In this document: piece after piece, positions 35,845 through 43,721 of the stretch
Layout of the letters: the number at the start of each line of letters is the position of its first letter
How positions within the stretch are numbered: the first letter of the stretch is position 1
Assembly (NCBI GenBank): GCA_946480695.1
Contig: CAMLKG010000004.1
Location: 62,001 to 126,000, forward strand
Length of the DNA stretch: 64,000 bases
Direction: 5' to 3'
Source of the DNA: an uncultured Cellvibrio sp.
GTDB lineage: Bacteria > Pseudomonadota > Gammaproteobacteria > Pseudomonadales > Cellvibrionaceae
The notes under the pieces: generated by a model
Database searches by the model: none
The model's input: the letters and a program-made list of their open reading frames with translations, nothing else
Told to the model about the DNA's origin: nothing
Made by a program: the position numbers and the translations under genes

Positions 35845-36622
35845 TTTCCTGCTTTTGGCACTGCTCGCCGGTATGGCCGTGGCCCTGGTTGCCGGGCCCC
35901 TGGGTGCCTTCGCCGTGTGGCGGCGCATGGCGTATTTTGGCGACACACTCGCCCATTCAGCATTGCTGGGGGTGACCTTCGGGCTGTTGCTGGATATTAA
36001 CCTTAACCTTGCCATCGCTCTGGGCTGCCTGCTGCTGGCGCTGCTGCTCGTCGGCCTGCAACACAACCGTTTCCTGGCTACCGATACCTTATTAGGGATT
36101 CTTTCCCACTCCACCCTGGCGTTGGGTTTGGTATGTGTGAGTGTATTTAGCGAAAACCGTATTGACCTGCTCGCCTATTTATTTGGCGATATCCTCGCCG
36201 TCAGTCCAAGCGACGTTATTGGTATATGGATAATTGCACTGGCCGTCCTGGCCGCGCTGGCTTGGTTGTGGAAGCCTTTGCTAGCCATCACTGTCCATGA
36301 AGAGCTGGCGCAGGTGGAGGGGGTTCCGGTAGTGCGTGTGCGCACGGCGTTGATGTTGCTGATGGCGTTGGTGATCGCCATTGCCATGAAGGTTGTCGGG
36401 GTTTTGCTGATTACCGCTTTATTGATTATTCCCGCCGCCGCCAGCCGCCGATTAACCGCGACTCCCGAGCAAATGGCCATAGTTGCCAGCTTGCTTGGCG
36501 CCCTGGCGGTAGCCTGCGGATTGGGCGCCTCCTATTGGTGGGATAGCCCGGCGGGACCCGCCATTGTTTTGTCGGCAACCCTGATGTTCTGCCTGACGCT
36601 ATTTAAAAAGCAACAAGGTTGA
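35837..36622 (+). CDS. znuB: Zinc ABC transporter permease ZnuB
   Basis: A 261-residue integral membrane protein of the ABC-3 metal permease family. It has about eight hydrophobic segments and the conserved [17 protein letters not shown] region near the N-terminus that contacts ZnuC. It moves zinc from ZnuA into the cytoplasm. The ATG at 35837 overlaps the znuC end by eight bases, matching the coupling seen between zur and znuC. Confidence 0.95.
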   Translation: MVDFLLLALLAGMAVALVAGPLGAFAVWRRMAYFGDTLAHSALLGVTFGLLLDINLNLAIALGCLLLALLLVGLQHNRFLATDTLLGILSHSTLALGLVCVSVFSENRIDLLAYLFGDILAVSPSDVIGIWIIALAVLAALAWLWKPLLAITVHEELAQVEGVPVVRVRTALMLLMALVIAIAMKVVGVLLITALLIIPAAASRRLTATPEQMAIVASLLGALAVACGLGASYWWDSPAGPAIVLSATLMFCLTLFKKQQG

Positions 36623-36763
36623 CGCACCTATGTAAGCCATATCTCACAAAATTTTGAGCAAATTGCGACTGTTTTCACAACAGGCAATGGGTAATACTGC
36701 CCAGCATGCCGTAGTAAAACCATCACTCCGATTGGCGGCGAAATTAGCAAGGACAGTCAATCC

Positions 36764-37000
36764 ATGACAACTCTTAATATAGGTACCGAAGCGTTTAACA
36801 GCACCGAAATCGCTACGAAGGTGCAGGCCGATATCAGTTTCTTGGTGTCGCGTATTGCTCTGTTGAATGAGCAACCCAACCCTAACCCGGTCATCCTCCA
36901 AACCTATCGCGAAATGCTGGAAAGCCGCCAGGCGGTCCTGGATTGGCTGGTTCAGGACCACAGCACCCCCAGGCACCAGGTTATCGGGGCCAGCCACTAG
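36764..37000 (+). CDS. Small hypothetical protein
   Basis: A 78-residue, probably cytoplasmic protein with two predicted helices (about 15-35 and 44-65) and no cysteine or signal peptide. AAGGA about ten bases before the ATG supports translation. No family was recognised. It lies between znuB and an LpxH-like gene on the same strand, with its own upstream spacer, so it is probably independent of the zinc operon. Confidence 0.6.
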   Translation: MTTLNIGTEAFNSTEIATKVQADISFLVSRIALLNEQPNPNPVILQTYREMLESRQAVLDWLVQDHSTPRHQVIGASH

Positions 37001-37084
37001 CCTGTCATTCAATATTCATCAAAATGTTGCGTTTTCGTCACAGTTTCACTGCAAGATTGAGTGAAACAGCCACGGAAACGCATT

Positions 37085-37948
37085 ATGAATTCTTCCGCTT
37101 GTCCCCTGGCCGCCCCGCTGGTTAACACTGTTGCGCGATGGGAATCACCCAATCCGCGCCCAACCAGCTACCTTATCAACGCGCGCACTGTGTGGATTTC
37201 CGATATCCACCTCGGATTCCGCGATTGCAAGGTAGATTACCTGCTTGAATTCCTCGACAAAATCCATTGCGACACCCTGTACCTGGTGGGCGACATTGTG
37301 GATTTATGGTCGCTCAAACGCCGTTTCTGTTGGCCCAAAAAGCATTACCAGGTGATGCTGAAGTTTTATGAACTGGCTGCCAGGGGTGTGCGGGTGGTGT
37401 ATGTCCCGGGCAACCACGACGATCCCATTCGCCATTTTTGCGGCCAATTATTTGGCCCGATAGAAATCGCCCATGAGCATGAATATGTGACCGCCGACGG
37501 CAAACGCCTGCTGATCATGCACGGCGATGCGATGGATGCCTATATCAACCACAGTTGGCTGACGCGGATGATCGGTGACCATGGTTACGAACTGCTGCTA
37601 TTTATTAATCGTTGGTCGGATCGTTTGCGCAAGCGGGTGGGACGGCCTTATTTTTCTCTGGCCGGTTTGATCAAAAGCAATATCAAGGGCGCCAAGGCCG
37701 CTATTGAAACCTATGAGCGGGAAGCGCTGGCCGAAGCCAAACGACGCGGCTATGACGGCGTGGTTTGCGGGCATATCCACTACCCCGCATTGCGCGAGGA
37801 ACAGGGGTTGCGCTATGCCAATTGCGGTGACTGGATCGAGAACTGTACCGCGCTGGTGGAAGACCACCAGGGCGTGATGCGCTTGTTACACCACAGCGAT
37901 AAGCTTGCCTGGCAGGAGTTACAAACCGGCCTCACCCAAGCCGCCTAG
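37085..37948 (+). CDS. LpxH-like calcineurin-family phosphoesterase
   Basis: A 287-residue metallophosphoesterase with the full motif set: SDIHLGF, GDIVDLW, GNHDD, HGDAMD and GHIHYP. The layout is that of UDP-2,3-diacylglucosamine pyrophosphatase and its paralogues, which cleave the pyrophosphate in lipid A synthesis. The N-terminal 30 residues are longer than in E. coli LpxH, so it may be a paralogue with a related phospholipid or nucleotide-sugar substrate. The ATG at 37085 has GGAAA upstream and was preferred to the GTG at 37061. Its end overlaps the convergent RES gene by four bases. Confidence 0.82.
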   Translation: MNSSACPLAAPLVNTVARWESPNPRPTSYLINARTVWISDIHLGFRDCKVDYLLEFLDKIHCDTLYLVGDIVDLWSLKRRFCWPKKHYQVMLKFYELAARGVRVVYVPGNHDDPIRHFCGQLFGPIEIAHEHEYVTADGKRLLIMHGDAMDAYINHSWLTRMIGDHGYELLLFINRWSDRLRKRVGRPYFSLAGLIKSNIKGAKAAIETYEREALAEAKRRGYDGVVCGHIHYPALREEQGLRYANCGDWIENCTALVEDHQGVMRLLHHSDKLAWQELQTGLTQAA

Positions 37949-38601
37949 AGTTTTTCATAGGCGTTCAGTTTGGCGAATTCGACAAAGCGCTGCCCATCCC
38001 AGCGCACCGAATAGTGTGCGCCTTGTTTTACCGGTGAAGTGGCGGGGGGGCGGAATAATCCCGCCGCCAAGCCGCCCGGTTGGCGTACCGAGTCGTATAA
38101 AACCCCGAAACAGCCCTGCTCGCGCACGGTTTTCGCAAAAAGTTGGGACGGCGCGTAATCATCAGCCAAGTGGAACTGCGGCTGGTTGCGGATATCAATC
38201 AGGGGCTGTTTAAACGTGCCTGCGTAGGTACGTACGACGGCGCTGGCCTGGTCATCAAAACCAGCGTCACGCCATACCCTGGCGGCGTGGTAGCCCCATT
38301 CGGCAATAGCGGTACGCGGCGAGTTGGCGCAATAGTAGGCACCAAACCTTTCGGTATTAAAGCGCCCGGGACGGATATAGCAAAACGACGCCATTACCGC
38401 GCCCCAGCCTTCACCGAAACGGGCATCCGCCTCTGTTACACACTCGCGCCAGCGAAACAACCGGTCGCTGGTGGCACCCTCCAGTTCGGCAAGCAGGTTT
38501 TGGGTTTCCGGGTCCTCATCAAACAGGTTGCGCGGCGGAAAGCGCGAATGGATCACGCGATAGTGTTTCCACTCGGGAATGATTTGCCCATAACCTTCCA
38601 T
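37945..38601 (-). CDS. RES-domain toxin
   Basis: A 218-residue RES-domain protein. The family-naming residues are visible in context: an arginine early in HYRVIHSRF, a glutamate in RTAIAEWGYH and a serine in VLYDSVRQPGG. RES toxins degrade NAD+ and halt growth until neutralised. The ATG at 38599-38601 lies one base past the stop of the antitoxin gene, so translation is coupled and antitoxin is made first. The convergent LpxH-like gene overlaps its end. Confidence 0.85.
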   Translation of the reverse strand: MEGYGQIIPEWKHYRVIHSRFPPRNLFDEDPETQNLLAELEGATSDRLFRWRECVTEADARFGEGWGAVMASFCYIRPGRFNTERFGAYYCANSPRTAIAEWGYHAARVWRDAGFDDQASAVVRTYAGTFKQPLIDIRNQPQFHLADDYAPSQLFAKTVREQGCFGVLYDSVRQPGGLAAGLFRPPATSPVKQGAHYSVRWDGQRFVEFAKLNAYEKL

Positions 38602-38602
38602 G

Positions 38603-39037
38603 CTAGCCTCGCGCCGCGTCGTAATAACGGCGCAAGGTGTAGAGCGCATCGATACTGCCGCGCGCTATGGCATAGTCTTTTGGTGACAGCCCCTGGAACA
38701 TCGGGTTTTGGTTGGGGGTGATAAACCAACGGTAGGCCAGATCGGAGTGCTCTGCGGGGGCAATGATTTGCAACGCCTTCGCTATCCCGAGTAACAGGCT
38801 CAGGCGCTCCAGTGTGTCGCGCGATAACTCTACCGGCTCGCCCGCCAGGGCGCGCCGTTTCCACTCATGGTAGGTACGTTTGGGGATACCGCCGAGGAGT
38901 TCGGCCTGCTCCTCCACCGCAAGGTCCCAGTAACCAGCGCCACTCATTTTGTGGAACCATTGCAGCGCTGCCCGTGCGTGCTGTGGCGTAAAAGCATTGG
39001 CTGATTGTTGCTTGATGCTGTGGACAAGGGATTCCAT
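38603..39037 (-). CDS. Xre/MbcA/ParS-type antitoxin (DUF2384)
   Basis: A 144-residue protein with an N-terminal helix-turn-helix-like region (about 40-65, LLGGIPKRTYHEWKR) and a C-terminal DUF2384 toxin-binding domain (GLSPKDYAIARGSIDALYTL). It should bind and neutralise the RES toxin encoded directly downstream and repress the operon. Repeated GCAC/GTGC half-sites at 39074-39105 are a likely autoregulatory operator. Confidence 0.87.
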   Translation of the reverse strand: MESLVHSIKQQSANAFTPQHARAALQWFHKMSGAGYWDLAVEEQAELLGGIPKRTYHEWKRRALAGEPVELSRDTLERLSLLLGIAKALQIIAPAEHSDLAYRWFITPNQNPMFQGLSPKDYAIARGSIDALYTLRRYYDAARG

Positions 39038-39073
39038 AAGGTTGCTCTCGTGCGGCCCGGTAAATGCATAATA

Positions 39074-39105
39074 GCACCTAAAATTAATTTAGTGCCATTT
39101 TGCAC
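39074..39105. promoter_or_regulatory. Inverted and repeated GCAC half-sites, likely antitoxin operator
   Basis: GCAC (39074-39077) and GTGC (39092-39095) form the ends of an AT-rich inverted repeat, and GTGC with GCAC (39102-39105) forms a second, overlapping one. It lies 37-68 bases upstream of the antitoxin ATG. Confidence 0.5.
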
Positions 39106-39123
39106 TTAATGCAACAGCTATTT

Positions 39124-40590
39124 CTAACGGGATTCAAAACCCTGGGCGTGATTGCGCAATTGCTTCCAGGGGCCGGTGACCGCAAGCGTTAACCCCGGCC
39201 GCTGGATATTCACGAACAGCGTCGAACCATCCGGTGAAAAGCACGCGCCGCAAAATTCGCCTTTGTCGGGATGGGCATTCATCGCCAAGGTATAAATCCT
39301 GCCATCCGGCGTGAGGCCGCGAAGGTAATTCACGGTATCGGGTAAATCTGAATAGCTGTCTTCGCAGATGATCAGGTCCCCCCAGGGCGCTACCGCGAGG
39401 TTATCGCAGGATTCCAGCACCGCCCGGTCGCGGGTTTCGTAGAGCAACTCAATCGTGCCGGGTTGTTCCGCTTCGCGCGCGGTACCCTCGTACAGGCTCG
39501 GCTGGTAGCGCCACACCTGCCCGATTTTGAGCGCGCCGCCGCCGGTTGCGGCCAGCATGATTTCGCGGGTGCGGTCCGGCCGCAGGGCAAAGGCCAAACC
39601 TTCGCCGCGGGCGAAAATTGCTGCGCCTTTGGCATGGCCTCGCCGGTTTAGGTCGCCATCGGGCGCGGTTACCCCATCCAGCTCAACCCATTCACATTCA
39701 AAACGCTGGCGGACCGCAATTTGTTGCGCACGGGCACCCTGGATAACCTCCGGCCAGTTACGGGTATCGGCCTTGGGCCAACCGCGAATCGCCAATGCCT
39801 GTAAGCGCCCACCCTGCAACAACTCACCCGGCTTGTGCGGGAGGAACCGGTAGAAGAGCCCACGCTCGTCATCCTCCGAGAGGTAAATGATCCCGGTTGT
39901 GCTATCCACCGCCGCCGCTTCGTGCATGAAACGCCCCATGTCCTTTAGCGGGATGGCTTCAACCAGGCCGGTGCCGCTGGCGGGTACCTCGAAGACAAAC
40001 CCATGTGCGCGCCCGTACCCCTGTTGTTTACCCACCAGGGTTTCCTCGCAGGTCAGCCAGCTCCCCCAGGGCGTGGCGCCGCCAGCGCAGTTGCGCGCTG
40101 TACCGACCAGGCTCAAATGGCTGCGTTCAATTTGCTGGCTGCGATGGTTGTAAACCAGGGTGGTTGTACCCCCGTTGACGGGCAATCCACCATAGTAATC
40201 GTAGGCGATACCTTTGGCGCGCATGGCCAGTGTTGCATTGCCCTGGTAGGCGCCCTCTTCCTTACCGATCGAGGCCAGTTCATGGTTCCGCACCAGAACA
40301 CATTGGGCGGCATCGCCGGCCAGTGGGAATGCCGCCATGCCATCGGGCGCGCCCGGCATGCGCAGGCCATCGCTCATGAGATCGCCGATGCGGGCGATAA
40401 TTTTGTAGCTGAAACCGCGTGGCAAGTTAAGGATACCCGCCGGGTCTGCCAGTAATTTGCCAACCTTATCTATCCCGTACACCGGGTCGCGCGTATAGGC
40501 CTGCGCGTGCAGTTCCAGGCTGCGCCAGCCGCCCAACGCAATGGCGGCAGCGCTGGCATTCTTTAAAAAGTGGCGACGGGTTAAATACAT
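39124..40590 (-). CDS. Tat-exported PhoX/DUF839-family phosphatase-like protein
   Basis: A 488-residue protein with a twin-arginine signal (TRRHFLK, then an Ala-rich hydrophobic core), indicating folded export. The body has the PhoX/DUF839 beta-propeller motifs VRNHELAS, GGTTTLVY, GSWLTCEET, HGFVFEVP, YLSEDDERGLFYRF and NLAVAPWGDLIICEDS. PhoX enzymes are Ca/Fe-dependent phosphatases; some DUF839 members have other, unproven activities. AAGGAAA before the ATG supports the start. No phosphate-regulon box was recognised upstream. Confidence 0.85.
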   Translation of the reverse strand: MYLTRRHFLKNASAAAIALGGWRSLELHAQAYTRDPVYGIDKVGKLLADPAGILNLPRGFSYKIIARIGDLMSDGLRMPGAPDGMAAFPLAGDAAQCVLVRNHELASIGKEEGAYQGNATLAMRAKGIAYDYYGGLPVNGGTTTLVYNHRSQQIERSHLSLVGTARNCAGGATPWGSWLTCEETLVGKQQGYGRAHGFVFEVPASGTGLVEAIPLKDMGRFMHEAAAVDSTTGIIYLSEDDERGLFYRFLPHKPGELLQGGRLQALAIRGWPKADTRNWPEVIQGARAQQIAVRQRFECEWVELDGVTAPDGDLNRRGHAKGAAIFARGEGLAFALRPDRTREIMLAATGGGALKIGQVWRYQPSLYEGTAREAEQPGTIELLYETRDRAVLESCDNLAVAPWGDLIICEDSYSDLPDTVNYLRGLTPDGRIYTLAMNAHPDKGEFCGACFSPDGSTLFVNIQRPGLTLAVTGPWKQLRNHAQGFESR

Positions 40591-40752
40591 GGGTTTCCTT
40601 GGGTTGGATGGCGTGAGGCATCTTTTTCAACGAAAAGGATTACCCTTTAATGACAAGGCGACAATACGCCTGAGCTGCTTTGACTTGCCGGCTGGATGGC
40701 TTGGATGTACTGGCAGCGAGTAACTACCTGCTGCCAGCCATACCGAACCCGG

Positions 40753-41160
40753 TCAGGTTGCGGGAAACCACGCCCGCACCAGGTCAGGCAGGGGTACTGA
40801 TTTACCCTCCGCCGAGCTGACCCAAACTACCTTGGAGTAGCCTTCCGCCGCCGGCGTTTCGGGTTGTGACAAGGTGTAGACCTTGTACGTGACCATAAAG
40901 CTGGAGCGTCCGGGTTCGCTGAGGAATACATCGATCCGCAAGGTTTCGGGATGGAAAATCGGGCGTAGGAACGTGCAGCCAATGGTGACCACGACCGGAT
41001 GGGTATCGCTTTTCAACGGCAGGCCTTTCTCCAGCATCCATTGGAACCGGGCCTCCTCAAAATAGCGGAAATACAAGGTGTTATTGACGTGGCCATAGGC
41101 ATCCATATCGCCCCAGCGCACCGGGATTTCACAGGAATAAAACGGGTTTGCTTCGTTCAT
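40753..41160 (-). CDS. Hotdog-fold acyl-CoA thioesterase (4HBT/YbgC-like)
   Basis: A 135-residue hotdog-fold protein with the 4-hydroxybenzoyl-CoA thioesterase signature WGDMDAYGHVNNTLYFRYFEEAR, in which the aspartate of GDMD is catalytic. It would hydrolyse an acyl-CoA thioester in the cytoplasm. The ATG at 41158-41160 behind GGAGAG gives the family-standard length; the upstream extension to 41229 is probably not translated. It lies 19 bases after the hydratase-family gene and is probably co-transcribed with it. Confidence 0.85.
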   Translation of the reverse strand: MNEANPFYSCEIPVRWGDMDAYGHVNNTLYFRYFEEARFQWMLEKGLPLKSDTHPVVVTIGCTFLRPIFHPETLRIDVFLSEPGRSSFMVTYKVYTLSQPETPAAEGYSKVVWVSSAEGKSVPLPDLVRAWFPAT

Positions 41161-41179
41161 ACACTCTCCATTGCACCGC

Positions 41180-41971
41180 TTACCTGGCGGTAAAACTGAC
41201 CCGCATACTGCCCAGGCCAGCGTAATCAATTTGTATTTCGGTATTCACCGGCACTTCCAGCACACCGGCATAAGAGCCGGTAATCACCGCTTGCCCGGCA
41301 ACTATGCCCTGGCCGCGACTGCGCAGGAACTCAGCCAGCCAGTAAAGTGGCGCGCGCGGATAGGTATTGGGATGCTGTCCCTGGCGTTCAATGGTTTCCC
41401 CATTCGCGCACCTTAGGTGAATGGTAAAGCTGCTCGCCGCAGCGGCGCTTGCCGAATCCACCTCCGGCCCGATAAACAACCCCTGGTTCACCAGGCCATC
41501 CGCCAGCATTTCCGGAAATTCGCAAATCGATGGATCAGCGTAACGGCTATTAATCAGCTCCAGCGCCATATGGGTGCGGACGATAGCGGCATCGACCTCC
41601 GCCGGGGTATAAGGCTGGGCGCGGGGCGGCAGATCCTGGCCGAAGAAAAACGCCAGTTCCGGTTCGATGCGGGCGCGCTCACCCTGCGCGCTGCTTTTGG
41701 TCCAGAGGCTGACGGGCGGGATCGAATCAATAGTACGGGTATAAATCGGGCCGACAACCCATTTGTTTTCAGGCGGTAACAGGCATTTCCATCCGCCGAC
41801 ACTGTCATCCATGTGTGCGCACCAGCGCTCGGTGACCGCCGCTTGTATTGCCAGCGCCTGCTCAAGGTCTTGCGGACGGCAAGCCTCCTGCAGGCGCTCC
41901 CCCTGGGTTCCGTCCAGACGGCGCTTTACCAATATGGCCGCGGCGGCAGCGGCATCAAACAAACTCGTCAT
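41180..41971 (-). CDS. 2-keto-4-pentenoate hydratase/FAH-superfamily protein
   Basis: A 263-residue protein with the hydratase/decarboxylase layout of MhpD-like enzymes. These carry metal-binding acidic residues in RIEPELAFFFG and NSRYADP, and the C-terminal VITGSYAGVLEVP segment. Such enzymes add water to 2-hydroxypenta-2,4-dienoate-type products of aromatic ring cleavage. No other meta-cleavage genes are nearby, so the substrate is uncertain. The ATG at 41969-41971 with CAGGAA upstream was chosen over the in-frame 42037 start, which would place translation inside a terminator. Confidence 0.75.
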   Translation of the reverse strand: MTSLFDAAAAAAILVKRRLDGTQGERLQEACRPQDLEQALAIQAAVTERWCAHMDDSVGGWKCLLPPENKWVVGPIYTRTIDSIPPVSLWTKSSAQGERARIEPELAFFFGQDLPPRAQPYTPAEVDAAIVRTHMALELINSRYADPSICEFPEMLADGLVNQGLFIGPEVDSASAAAASSFTIHLRCANGETIERQGQHPNTYPRAPLYWLAEFLRSRGQGIVAGQAVITGSYAGVLEVPVNTEIQIDYAGLGSMRVSFTAR

Positions 41972-42001
41972 ATATTTCCTGGGTGCCGGGACCATAAACG
42001 C

Positions 42002-42027
42002 AAAACCCCTTGGAAAAGGGGTTTTTG
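42002..42027. terminator. Terminator after the YbaK-HDOD gene
   Basis: Perfect stem AAAACCCCTT/AAGGGGTTTT with a four-base loop, just past the stop of the minus-strand HDOD gene. It separates that gene from the hydratase gene downstream. Confidence 0.75.
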
Positions 42028-42045
42028 TGACAGCCATGGCCGGGA

Positions 42046-43449
42046 TTAATGGTGGGGCGATAATTCATGGGCAATATGTTTCAGATCATCGCTGGATTCA
42101 ATGATGTTGGCCACGGTGGTTTGGGCTTTCTCCGGGTCCAGGTGCAGCTCTTCGAATATCTCCAGGGGAATCGCCAATTTTGGGCCGCGGCCAATGTTGT
42201 GGTGCTGCAACAAGCGCTGGGCCACGAAAATCAGTTTGGCATAGGTCGCGTGCTGCCCCTGGTAGTCAGGGTTATTTTGGTACCGCAGGCCAATCACCAC
42301 TTCCTCGGGCATCGACCAGAGCGACATTAACGTCCCCGCCAGTTGCTCGCGGGTCACCCCCAACAAATGGCGTTCAATCGCCTGGTGATTGACGTGGGGA
42401 TTGGCATCAGCCAGTTCGCAATAGTTATGGAAATAGGGTGGAAATACCTCGGCCAAAATCAGGTAACCGAAGTTGTGCAGCAATCCGCACAGGTAAGCCA
42501 TGCCAAAACTGGGGCGATGGTCGCGCGGGATGGCGGTAACCAGTCCCTCAATGGTAGCCGCCATATAAACGGCCTGCTGCCAGTAGGGCAAGGAACCATG
42601 GGGGCCTTCCTTGGGGATGGTCAGGGCTTTACCGAGTGACAAGCCCAGCGCCAGGTTCAGCACCATATCGAAACCGAGCACACGCACTATGGCATCGTGG
42701 ATGGATTTGATTTTGCCCGGTGCCGAGTAATAGGGCGATGCCGCCCAACTCACTACCTGCGCCGCCAGGCTCGGATCGGTTTCAACAATTTGCGCGAGGT
42801 CGCTGATGTCCGCGTTAGGGTTCACCCGCAATTTGATAATGCGCTGGGCAGTGTCCGATAAGGGAGGCAACTCCAGGGTTTCTTCCAGGCGCTGTTTAAC
42901 GCGCAACTGGGTAAAGTTGCGCACCGCACCCATGATCAGGTCGGCATCATTAGTGGCCAGGTCATTCGCTTCCAGGGGCTCCAGCGGAACGGCAATATCA
43001 CAAATAGTGGCGTCGTCCATTATTTGCCTGAACTCTTCCTGGCTGAACTTCAGCAGTTGTTTTTCATCGCCGGAGTCGGCCAATAACTCATGGCGTTCAA
43101 CCAGGTTGCGATCAATCAGTGTTAATAAACCCGCCAGCTTGGGCAATGCAGGAATCGATTGGAGCTTATGGGAGATGCAGAATTTATGGATATCCGCCGG
43201 GCTGGCGGCATGGAGTTCCCGCCCTAACTGGCGGTTCACGGCTTTAAGGTCCAACAGGCGGTCGGCCGCGTGGATGACCTGAACCCGCCCTTTACTGTCT
43301 TGCAGTATTACGGATTTGGCCGCACCCATGCTGCGCAGGTGCTGGTCATGCCAAATCGCCCGCTCATTGTCAGACACAGGCATCTCAGCCACCTGGTAAT
43401 TCACATTTTGCTTGTTGAGCAAGGATTGAACACTGGTAGGGACTGACAC
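42046..43449 (-). CDS. YbaK-like domain fused to an HDOD signalling domain (GTG start)
   Basis: A 467-residue protein. Residues about 1-150 resemble the YbaK/aminoacyl-tRNA deacylase fold (KSVILQDSKGRVQVIHAADRLLDLK). About 180-410 form an HDOD domain with a partial HD-like core (LPPLSDTAQRIIKLR, LCGLLHNFGYLILAE). HDOD proteins act in two-component or c-di-GMP-linked signalling and lack full HD phosphohydrolase residues. The start is a GTG at 43447-43449 behind AGGAG. The fusion is unusual but recurs in Pseudomonas relatives. It is monocistronic with its own terminator. Confidence 0.8.
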   Translation of the reverse strand: MSVPTSVQSLLNKQNVNYQVAEMPVSDNERAIWHDQHLRSMGAAKSVILQDSKGRVQVIHAADRLLDLKAVNRQLGRELHAASPADIHKFCISHKLQSIPALPKLAGLLTLIDRNLVERHELLADSGDEKQLLKFSQEEFRQIMDDATICDIAVPLEPLEANDLATNDADLIMGAVRNFTQLRVKQRLEETLELPPLSDTAQRIIKLRVNPNADISDLAQIVETDPSLAAQVVSWAASPYYSAPGKIKSIHDAIVRVLGFDMVLNLALGLSLGKALTIPKEGPHGSLPYWQQAVYMAATIEGLVTAIPRDHRPSFGMAYLCGLLHNFGYLILAEVFPPYFHNYCELADANPHVNHQAIERHLLGVTREQLAGTLMSLWSMPEEVVIGLRYQNNPDYQGQHATYAKLIFVAQRLLQHHNIGRGPKLAIPLEIFEELHLDPEKAQTTVANIIESSDDLKHIAHELSPHH

Positions 43450-43721
43450 AGCCTACTCCTCTTGTTGGATATAACCGATTGATATTCATAGGATTAGGTG
43501 ACACCTGCCTGTAGTTGCGGGTGAGTGTAATGCACTGCAAGCAATTATCATATAGTTGCCTTACACAAATACCCCAGGCCCGGTCACCGGATAACCAAAC
43601 ACTCCAAGCATAGTAGAGATTTAGGCACGCACTGCGGCATTTGCGGGAACATGGCACTTAATCTCAATCAAAAATCGGATCAGTTCTCATATAAGCAGGG
43701 GAAAAAACGCCGTTTTGCTGT

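Noticed and set aside
36644..37012. 122-codon frame antisense to the small gene at 36764
   Set aside because: The plus-strand gene has the better ribosome site and composition; the antisense protein has no family pattern.
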